Source of the DNA: Anaeramoeba flamelloides
Lineage: Eukaryota; Metamonada; Anaeramoebidae
Direction: 5' to 3'
Length of the DNA stretch: 64,000 bases
Assembly (NCBI GenBank): GCA_027625915.1
Contig: JANTQA010000023.1
Span: forward strand, 15,438,001-15,502,000
The stretch's first letter is position 1, and each line of letters begins with the position of its first letter. Shown here in pieces: positions 56,301-64,000 of the stretch. The notes under the pieces were generated by a model. It saw only the letters and a program-made list of their open reading frames with translations. It did no database searches and was not told where the DNA came from. A program made the translations under genes and the position numbers.

Positions 56301-59300
56301 ATATTTTTCCAAACTTTCCGAACGATTATTTCGAGTTTTCTTTCAGTATTGGGCGATTCTTTGCTAATTCTTCGACCCATTATACCCCAAAGATTTTCAA
56401 TTGGATTAAGGTCAGGAGAATTTGGTGGCCAATTTTTCAAAACTAAGAATTTGTTTGATAAATATTCTTTTGTCGAATTGGAAGTATGGGCAGGTGCACC
56501 GTCTTGCATTAGAAACCAATTCCATTCTCCATATTCCTTATCCATATCAGTAAACACTCTACACCTCGAAATTATATTATTTTGGTAACTTTCTGAATTA
56601 ACTATTTTGGGACATTTAATTAAAGTTGACATCCAGCTTGAGTTAATTCCACCAAAAAACATAATTTTCTTTCCATATTTCTCTTTCTCTCTATAAACAG
56701 AATCTCTTTTTTAAAAATGAAAAAAAAGTAAAAAAACTTAAAGTAAGAAAACTCAAAGAACAAAAGAAAAAAGAAAAAAAAATCAAATACCATCATTTTC
56801 ACCCCATTGTCTCCAAATAAACCCGTTTAGGCTTTCTAAATAAAACCAAGTCTCATCTGTAAAAACAACTTTTTTCCAATTTGTTTGTTTTTCCAAATGG
56901 TATTGAGCAAACTCTAATCTTTTCATTTTTGATTGTTCTGTTAACTTTGGTTTAACTTTTGGAGCCTTGAATTTAAACTTTAATGCCTTTCGAATCCTCC
57001 AAACCGATGTTCCACTCATTTCAATATCATGATTTTCTTTTAACAAATTTGATAATTTATCACAACTCAACTTTCTATCGTTCTTAGTTTCAAGTTCAAT
57101 AATTTCCAAAATTTCTTGTGTTTTAATCGGTTTTCTTCCAGTTGGTTTTGTTGATTCTATAGTTCTAAAAAATTAAAAAAAAAATATTAACTGAATAGGC
57201 ACAAAATTAAAAATAAATAAAAAAATACCCTTTCAAATCATATTTATTCTCCCAATATCGAACTTTTTTTAATAGTGATACCCAATTTTAGAGCAACTTT
57301 ACTTTTAGAAAGTCCTCTATTTCGAAGTTTAATAATTTTAAGTTTCAAAATCCTTTCATTGATTTCTTGTTCAATTTGATTCATTTTACTAAGATTGAAA
57401 ATAAAGAAAAAAATGAATTGAAAAAATGAGAAAAATTGAATAAATAAAACAGTAATTTCGTCTCTAATAGTAAATATTATTTATTGATACTAATAATCAA
57501 TCGTATCAAATAATTAAAATAACTTTCAAGTCTACTGAAAATTATAAAAATATTCTGCCCCTAATTTTGAAATTTGGCTTATTTCGGGATTGACATTAAA
57601 AGAAAAGTTTCATTGCAACAAAAAAGAATCAAGAAAATCGCCTTTGGGATTAACCTCACAATATGTTTATCTATAATTAAAGTATGTTGTAAAGGAAAGT
57701 AAATGATTTTAGTGTGTCATGGCTCAAATGGTTTCTGTGACTCTAAAAAAATCTATTATAAAAAATATTATTGATCAAGAAATTATTTGATTTTTTGCTA
57801 ATGATCACTATTCACAATTATCATCTTGATAATTTTTTTTTTAATTACTTTTTCAAATTGAAAAAAAGAAAATAAAATATTATTCCGGTATTTAAATAAT
57901 TCATATTTAAAACTTCCAAAAGTAACTATTTTTATAATTTTTTTATTTAAAAGATTAACTCAATAACTATCAACATAAAAACCCAAAGAATGATTAGTTT
58001 TGTTTCCTTTTTATAAAAGATAATTGTAACTTCAATATATTTTCAATATGTGGAAAATAATTTTTCAAAATAATATTCAAATTTAATAATTTAATTTAAA
58101 AAAATTTAGCAATTTTTTATCTAATATAAATTTCGAGACAAATTTAAGAAAAATTTTTCCAACTTTCAATTCGGGATTTAGATGATTCAACCTTTAAATT
58201 TGTGGAAATGCAGATTTTTTTCTAAAATTCTTTGAATTTTTTACTAATGCCAATTTTTTAATTGATTAGATCAACTTTTGGTACTATTTTTACTAATATA
58301 TTTTTTAGAAACATTTGGACCATGGAGCACTAATATGATTTACATTCATTGTAACATAGTTTAATGTTATATTTCTCTATAATTGGTGCTAAACCACTGC
58401 AGTAAATAAGGTATTTCCAATAAAGCGGTGAAATTTTTTTTTTATAGTTCAAATAATATTTTCTTTGTTACTTTTATTTGTCAATTGTTAATATCAAATT
58501 AAGAGGAATATTAATACTTACTAAATCAGTACCAATTATATGTACTCCAAAATCTATTCATCAAAATATTTCCAATACAACGGAATTCAATAGAACCTTT
58601 TTTTGTAGAAACGAAGGCATGGCGAATTTCAATAAAAAAACGGATATATGGAAAGGGAAATACAAATTTTTTTTAACAATAAAATGAAGTTAGAATCTTT
58701 CCATTCTTTGAGAAATTTTTTATCAATACTAATCCTCTTTTGGAAAACAATTTTTTAACTGACCAAAAAGAAGAAAATAAACACAATTTTCACACCTCGA
58801 AAAAATTTCATATAAAATCGAGATCAGAAATTTATATATCTTTATTAAACTTAATTCTAATATTACTATTCAAATATCCAAAATTGTTATTGGTCGCTAA
58901 TTGGAAGTACTCATAATAATTCAATTTGTTTCTTTGAAAGGCATAGCCTTAATTAAAGAGATAAAAGATATTTTAAAATAAATTTGCCCTGATTTATTGG
59001 AAATAGCTTATATTTAAGCCACCTTAATTTTGCTCAGAATTAATGTAAAATCTTTCAATTTTGAATTTTGGAAATTGTAATTTCAATAGTGGGGTTTAAA
59101 TTGAATCTCATGAACAATTTTTTTCAGTGGATTCTATCTTTGGGGTTACCTAGATAAAATAAAAGGGATAAGTAACCCCTGTTAATATTCCGAAAGTACC
59201 AGTTAAATAAAAGCATGAGAAGCACAAAGCTAGAATTCCCGTGTATCTCAAAAATAAAACATAAAATAAATGTGAAATAGTTAGAATCCTTTTTTGATTT

Positions 59301-62088
59301 CTTTCCAACTTTTCCTGACTCTTTTTGTTCAAAATCCAAAGGAAATAGTCTTGGAAATTTAAATTGGCTTTTCAGAAAATCTACCAAAATCTTCATGTAT
59401 TAATTTGAATTCAGAAATTAACTAAATTTGAAAACGAATTCAAATCTTAGTCTTTCTAAAAATGTTTGGAGAAACAAAAAGAAAAAAAAAAAATTTTTAA
59501 ATTTTTTTTACAACTTAACTAACATTAACAAATCAAACTTTAAAAAAAAAAAAGTAAAGATCTTGGAAGATCGTTTATTCTCAAAGTTTAAAAGGAAAAC
59601 CTTAATAAGCCAAATTTCAAAATTAAGGGCAAACTTTTTTATTATTATTTTTTTCTTTTTTCATTTGTCTTTCAAAAAATAAAATGATTACACTACATTT
59701 TTATTTATAAATCTATATTGGTTATTATCACTAAACGCTTTAGTAAAATACATTATCATTCAAAAAAAAAAAAAATCAATTAAACAAATTTTTTTCCGAT
59801 GAAAAATCTGTCCCTATTTTTGAAATTAAGCTTATTTTCATGCTTTTTCGTAAAAGTAAATCACAGAAATCACAGAAATCACAGAAATCACAGAAATCAC
59901 AGAAACCCAAAATCTCAAATTTTGACTTACTTTTTGATTTTTATTTCTCACAAGTCAATTCAGTCACTTTTGTGTTTTACTAATTATAAATCAGTGATAC
60001 ATGGTGTCTATGAAAACATTAAGCTTTGAAATTATTATAAACTAGAAGATTTTTGGATTGAAATTGATTTTCTCTGAAAGAATTTTAATAGGGAGAAAAT
60101 ATAGTTTTTTCGTTCTTTATAAAATATATATTTTTCAACCAAAAATATACTTATTTATTGTTAAAAAGAAAATTAATTTAATTTTTGTTTTGGTAAGCTT
60201 TCTGAAGATTTGATTTAAATTCAGAGATAAAAGTCTGTGATCTTTAAAAAAAAACTATAACTGAAAAAAAAAATAAATTTCCAAATTAAATTTTTCAGTA
60301 CTTATATTTTTTTTTTTACAAATACCAAAATAAAAAGAATCCAAATAGTTTAAAAATGAATAATTGAATGAAAAAAAATTGTAATTTTTATTATTTTGTA
60401 GATTATAGAAGTGCCGACTATTAAAATTAAAATTTAAACTTTGAAAATAATTTAATGATCTAAATTATTTTTAATTCTGTTTTTAGGACGAAACAACTAT
60501 TAGTAATTATCAGGTTATTATTCTAGTATATTCAAATTATATTATTAAACTAACATATTTATTAAATTTTGAGAAAAAAATTAAAATTAGAAAATTTCAA
60601 GATATCTTTTTTAATTCACAATAAAGTTTCAAAAATCGTGATAATTTCTATCTAATTGTGGGATTGTAGAAAAGTGAGATATTCAATATTATCGTGATTA
60701 TTTCTATAAAATTGTGATAGAGTTCAGAAAGTCTCGATAATATTTTAATATTGCGATATTGATACAAATTGCGAGATTCTATAAAATCACAAGATTGTCA
60801 AAAAATCTCGACAATTGTCAAAATATAGTGATAAAAAATTAAATCACAATATAATAGTTGATGGCCTTTGGATAATTCAGCGATATTTTTTAAAATAAAA
60901 ATTTTTGTTTGATCATAAAATTCACAGGAGATTTCACAATCGTTAAAAAAAAAATGAAAAGAAAAAAAAATTTTTTTTCAACTACAAAACAATAATGTTC
61001 TTTTTTTAATGATTTATTACTTTTAAACCTTTCAAAGTCTTGAAGACACTTTACAACCCTTTCAAACATTTCCTAGCATTTTTAAAGGGGGCAAGTGTTG
61101 TAAAATTCTCTTTTGTTTTGTAAAAGTCAATAGATTTTTTTAAGGTAATCCCAAAAAAATAATTTTTCATTTTTTCGCGATAATGTGAATATCGCGATTC
61201 TCTGATTTTTCGCTTTAAATTCAGACTAATCGCTATTTTATGATATTATCACGTATTTATTGTAAACATCATGATAATTCATATTATCATCAAAACCTCT
61301 ATAATTTAATTTTGAGAAAAAAAAAATTATAATTTAATTTCAAAATTTCTGTTTAAAATTCAACAAAAAATGTAAAATAAATTATTGTGTGCTATAAATT
61401 AAAAATTAATTCAAATAATTTTTTAAAATTAAATTAATATTTTTTTAAAATTAAATTAATATTTTTTTTATCAAAATTTTTAGAAATTTTCAAAAAAAAT
61501 TTAATATGTCTTAAATAATTTTTTTTTTCTTTTATAATTTAATTCAAAAAAAACTACAAATATTTTTTACTTTTCAGAAAGGAAGCATGCTGGATTCTTT
61601 CAAATATCTGTGCGTGTACCTCGATTCAAATCCAAGATGTAATTGATGAAGGAGCCTTACCACATTTAATATATATCTTGGAAAATGATATCAATCAAGT
61701 TCGAAAAGAAGCTTGCTATGTAATATCTAATATGATTAATTACGCAAAGCATTCGCAGTGTAGGTATATTGCAAGCCGTGGAATAATCCCAATTCTTACG
61801 AGATTACTATCTAATGAAGATCAGGAAATTATTTATACATGTATTGAATCACTTGATATCTTTTTTAAAGTAGAAGACGCTGATTCGGAACTTCAAAATA
61901 AAGAGCTTAATGAGTATAGAAACCAATTTGAAGAAGAAGACGGTATTAAAAAAATTGAAAAATTGATGGAATCTAAAGTATCCAATATTAGTAAAAGAGC
62001 TATTTATTTTTATTGCATTCATATAGAAGCTTTATCTGATGAAGAAGATGACGAAGAAATAGAAGATTTATTTTATGAAGAAATATAA
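50321..62088 (+). CDS. Importin alpha (karyopherin alpha), 8 exons
   Basis: Exons 50321-50521, 50662-50850, 51127-51258, 51399-51423, 51621-51781, 55371-55453, 55586-55813 and 61578-62088 join in phase to 509 residues; all introns start GT and end AG. Exon 1 is the importin-beta-binding domain (FRKKLEIRR...RRYNQQIQISKAKREDLLNKKR). Exons 2-8 are armadillo repeats: LLSIPKDPPIDQVL, AAWIISNIASGLSEHT, SIWALGNIAGDD, ACWILSNICACTS, ACYVISNMINY. The acidic end SDEEDDEEIEDLFYEEI resembles the exportin (CAS) binding tail. It carries NLS cargo to importin beta and the nuclear pore. The Trp/Asn ladder that grips the NLS is intact in the first two repeats and the sixth. The third has WVLRLLCNG (Asn lost), the fourth TALGYLAEG (Trp and Asn both lost) and the seventh Tyr for Trp, so cargo preference may differ. 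Introns 5 (3.6 kb) and 7 (5.8 kb) are full of repeats. Confidence 0.95.
51782..54477. other. Importin alpha intron 5, first part
   Basis: AT-rich intron sequence. The frame at 52582-52827 has no recognised family. No element ends were found here. The second part of the intron holds a SINE-like repeat (54478-55022). Confidence 0.4.
54478..55022 (-). repeat. SINE-like repeat with LINE-type tail, antisense in importin alpha intron 5
   Basis: Read on the minus strand it starts about AAATTTTCTTGATATTGGAA and continues AAACAACGATACTCAAATGA, then TTCTTAATTAAATATAGCAT. It ends with the tail GGGACATTTAGAGTGTAATT and CTTCTTCAATAATAATAA. It is the full-length partner of 1185-1760. Confidence 0.6.
55977..57579 (-). 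mobile_element. Tc1-like DD34E transposon, nearly complete, in importin alpha intron 7
   Basis: The ends are inverted: AGCTGAATTTCAAAAATAGG on the left, and AGCCAAATTTCAAAATTAGG on the right read on the minus strand. The match continues through GGCAGAWTATT. TA target duplications lie at 55975-55976 and 57580-57581. Length is 1603 bp. The transposase runs on the minus strand, opposite to the host gene. The left 220 bp is homologous to the whole Tc1-derived MITE (45526-45745 and 59608-59832), including a copy of the MITE right end at 56176-56195. Confidence 0.9.
56204..57384 (-). CDS. Tc1-like transposase with two introns
   Basis: Exons 57229-57384, 56791-57164 and 56204-56703 join with GTATTT donors and TTTTTAG / AAGAG acceptors. 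The N-terminus is a helix-turn-helix (LRNRGLSKSKVALKLGIT). A second one follows, with TGRKPIKTQEI and SGTSVWRIRKALKFKF. The catalytic part has VVFTDETWFY, then WFLMQDGAPAHTS, then SPDLNPIENLWG. The second Asp and the Glu are separated by 34 residues, as in Tc1-type DD34E enzymes. One extra A in the A7 run near 57270 shifts the first exon out of frame before the sense resumes (KKVRYWENKYDLKG), so the gene is inactive or the base is a sequencing error. Otherwise the frame is open, which suggests fairly recent insertion. Introns in Tc1 transposases are uncommon. Confidence 0.88.
58409..59008. mobile_element. Inverted-repeat element with AGGTATTTCC / AGCTATTTCC ends, TA target
   Basis: The left end AGGTATTTCCAATAAAGC and the right end, on the minus strand, AGCTATTTCCAATAAATC are inverted copies. 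TA lies on both sides (58407 and 59009). Length is 600 bp. Pieces of its right half recur at about 29570-29690 (ending GGAAATAGCTTATA), 25119-25136 and 35425-35445. No transposase is seen. Confidence 0.65.
59608..59832. mobile_element. Tc1-derived MITE, AGCT ends, copy 2 (inverse orientation)
   Basis: It begins AGCCAAATTTCAAAATTAAG and ends TTTTTGAAATTAAGCT, with TA on both sides (59606 and 59833). Read on the minus strand it matches 45526-45745 and the left arm of the Tc1 element. Length is 225 bp. Confidence 0.82.
59858..59906. repeat. Tandem repeat, unit AAATCACAG, about 5 copies
   Basis: Five perfect 9 bp units lie 25 bp after the Tc1-derived MITE, in importin alpha intron 7. Confidence 0.9.
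60590..61290. repeat. GATA/CGATA/TATCG-rich degenerate repeat
   Basis: Many copies of GTGATAAT, CGATAAT, TATCGCG and their reverse complements are spread over about 700 bp, for example GCGATAATGTGAATATCGCG at about 61178. It looks like a worn satellite or an old palindromic element. It lies just upstream of the last importin alpha exon. Confidence 0.45.
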
Positions 62089-62446
62089 CACAATATAATA
62101 AAATAGCTAGTTTGCGTAATAATAAAAAAATCATTTTATTATTATTTATATATAGTATGCGTATAATATTTTTTTTTTTTAATATAATTATAAATTATTA
62201 ATCAGATATTTATACACCCATACATATAAATACACATATACATACATATATATAATTATATATATTGCAAAAAAAAATATTTAACAAAATATTTATGAAA
62301 AAATATTTTATCTCATAAAGAATGTTTTTTCAAAAATTCTGTTAAATATAATATTTTATTTATTTTCATAAAAAATATTTATAAACGAAATTATGATTAA
62401 ATTAATTTTTTTTTTCTAATTTTTTAAAATAAAATCATTTTAGAGA

Positions 62447-63150
62447 TTAGATTTTGTATATTGACATAGAAAATGCATATTTTTTTTCTGAATTTATAAT
62501 GTAAAAGGAGAGATCAAATTGATCCATCAAAATCACATTAGTTAAGTTTAATATAATTTTCTGTTTATTAGTAGTATCTATAGATTTTATTAATTCAACA
62601 ATGAACTGAATAAAATCTATTAATAGATTTTTTGCTGTGTAAAAGTCTTCATTTAGAAAATATATCCCTGAGAACCCCACATATTCTAATTGTCTTTCCA
62701 ATATAATTTGTAATTTGAATTTGTTCTTATAAGATTCTAAGATTGATATTTTATAAATAATTGGATCGAACTCGATTTTTTTGTCAATTCTTTAATAATG
62801 ATACAATTTTGATAAATTTCTATATTTGATTTTGTTATTCCAAATACTACTAATGTTATAAGAAGAAAAATGCCAGTTCTATCAGTTCTTCAAAATATTA
62901 AATAAAGGGGTTTTATTGTAAAAATAATCCCATTCTACAATCCCAAAAAACATCCAATAATAAGTATTCTTAAATATTCTGAAATAATTCTTTTTTATAT
63001 ACTAATTCAATTTCGTCTCAGTTGAATTCATTTTATGTATTTTATTTAACTCTATTTCAATTTTTAAATTTATTTGTCAAATTTAAAAACTTTTTAAAAA
63101 TCAAGAGTAATTTTTGACAAATAAAAAAATCAAAAGAAACGAAATTTACA
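62447..63150 (-). pseudogene. R4 repeat, copy 2, with a coding-like end
   Basis: The minus strand of 62760-63150 matches 48340-48760. It continues into an open frame that includes ISILESYKNKFKLQIILERQ and YVGFSGIYFLNEDFYT. The frame goes on through IDTTNKQKIILNLTNVI and closes at 62447. Upstream, IDKKIEFDPI is one base out of frame, and no ATG fits. The peptide has normal protein composition, but no family is recognised. A repeated, broken coding fragment suggests a transposable element or a decayed multicopy gene. It is convergent with importin alpha. Confidence 0.45.
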
Positions 63151-63575
63151 AATGGAGACCATACAAATAATCTACAAAATCTCACACCTAACAAACACTA
63201 TAACAACATACTTCTTTAAATATTGCTTAAGTTTTGAAATATTTACAAGATAAGAGGAATTATTACGGTATGAAAAAAAACCTTAAAACTGAAAATTGCA
63301 GAACAACATTTAAGGGTTAAAAAACTTTCCATACTTTAGTGATCAGAAATTTATGGAGAAGAAACTCACACAACCATTCCTTTCGTTATAAAAATAACAA
63401 ATTAATTCCTAATAGAGGAAAAATAAACCACAAATTTTTAATCGACGTCGTTTCATTATCTTATAAATACAATTTTAAATTATAAATTGTATAGTTACCT
63501 ACAATAAAAAATTAACTTGAAAAAAAATTTCAATATTTTAAAAATTTTTCTTTTTTTTTTAATAAATAAAAAATC

Positions 63576-64000
63576 ACCTTGAGCTTTTCCAGAATTAAAA
63601 TAATTGAGTGGTTTCAACATTTTTACTACAGCCAGTGCCAGTTTTAAAACACAAGTTGTGAATGATATTTAAGGTGCAAAAAATATCTTAAATTGAGGCA
63701 CATTATTCAAATTATCGTAAAATGGATTGTCAAAAAAAAAATTACAAATTTTGATCCTTAATATGAGAAATATTTTATTCGCTTAAATCCCCTTGAAATT
63801 TTGTGTCTTAAAAGTGGAACTGGCTGATTATTCTTTAAATTGTGGAAAGGGGTCGTTTGGTTTTCTAGGGTTTTCTTGACTTGTCTTCTGTTTTATCTGT
63901 TAAGCGTTATAGGTTTTTTTGAGGTTTTCTATTTTATTTTGTAGAGTTTTCTAGGTTTTTTTGAGTTTTCTATTTATTTCGAAAATCAATAGAATTTTCA
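63576..64000 (+). repeat. Dispersed repeat sharing TTCTAGGTTTTTTTGAG, with an old MITE inside
   Basis: It shares GAGCTTTTCCAGAATT and the TTATAGGTTTTTTTGAGG / TTCTATTTTATTT pattern with 11895-12160 and 28862-29125. It contains MITE copy 10 at 63629-63826 and continues past the right edge. Confidence 0.5.
63629..63826. mobile_element. CAGTCAG-family hairpin MITE, copy 10 (old)
   Basis: TA lies on the left and AT-rich sequence on the right. Ends are CAGCCAGTGCCAG and CTGGCTG. The arms retain AAGGTGCAAA and TTGTGTCTTAAAAGTGGAAC. It has many changes compared with copies 1-8, so it is older or from a sister subfamily. Confidence 0.75.

Larger units (their letters stand above)
57582..61577. other. 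Importin alpha intron 7, part after the Tc1 element
   Basis: It holds an inverted-repeat element (58409-59008), a Tc1-derived MITE (59608-59832), a 9 bp tandem repeat (59858-59906) and a GATA/CGATA-rich stretch (60590-61290). No gene is recognised. The frames at 58478-58687 and 59124-59396 have no family likeness. Confidence 0.45.

Noticed and set aside
56204-57384. Assignment of the Tc1 element to mariner (DD34D)
   Set aside because: The third catalytic residue is the Glu of NPIENLW with 34 residues after the second Asp, so it is Tc1-like DD34E.
1-64000. CRISPR arrays, operons, bacterial promoters, LTR retroelements, capsid- or envelope-bearing elements
   Set aside because: None was recognised by eye. 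The repeats are hairpins or dispersed copies, genes have spliceosomal introns, and no gag, integrase, capsid or LTR pair was found.

Overview
This window is eukaryotic nuclear DNA from a very AT-rich protist. Genes are split by GT-AG introns, some of them several kilobases long. Proteins carry long homopolymeric and dipeptide tracts (KEKE, NENE, TKTK), and stop codons look standard. The gene repertoire (TRIM-like B-box/coiled-coil/filamin protein, importin alpha, retriever subunit VPS26C, eEF2 chaperone HGH1) is general eukaryotic. The style would fit an amoeboid protist such as Anaeramoeba, but that name is an inference and not shown by any marker gene here.

Layout, left to right. 1-4753 (minus): a B-box/coiled-coil/filamin-repeat protein, running off the left edge, with a 3.05 kb intron. 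4754-15033: no host gene recognised; instead a 2 kb transposon with TTAA target duplications, a second fragment of it in inverse orientation, six copies of a 197-200 bp hairpin MITE, a degenerate tRNA-like sequence and extremely A/T-pure stretches. 15034-16323 (minus): a leucine-rich-repeat/coiled-coil protein. 17338-21110: a hairpin MITE and then a decaying pogo/Tigger-type transposase gene with an RG-rich tail. 21111-25258: dispersed repeats. 25259-32909 (minus): VPS26C in four exons. Its introns of 4.1 and 2.5 kb hold a dead LINE, MITE and repeat fragments. 32910-37791: repeats, including a Tigger-like and a nested MITE. 37792-40491 (plus): a large single-exon charged nuclear-type protein, possibly SLF2/FAM178-like. 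43259-44473 (plus): HGH1. About 47317-47968 (minus): a small multi-exon gene with an MBD-like segment. 50321-62088 (plus): importin alpha in eight exons; intron 7 (5.8 kb) contains a Tc1-like DD34E transposon with its own two introns. 62089-64000: a repeated coding-like fragment and a worn MITE.

The host genes do not form one pathway: VPS26C acts in endosomal recycling, importin alpha in nuclear import and HGH1 in eEF2 folding. What unifies the window is a dense, layered set of DNA transposons and their non-autonomous derivatives, which have enlarged introns and intergenic spaces without visibly breaking the host reading frames. At least seven terminal-inverted-repeat families are visible: CAGTCAG (10 copies), Tc1 AGCT (3), TTAA-GGGAGTAGC, CAGTGGTG, CTGTTGAG, CTGGTATTTGAA and AGGTATTTCC. 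The best-supported novel observations are reciprocal empty sites for the CAGTCAG hairpins and a Tc1 element whose left arm is almost a complete MITE. A 75 bp block conserved between two distant loci is also notable.
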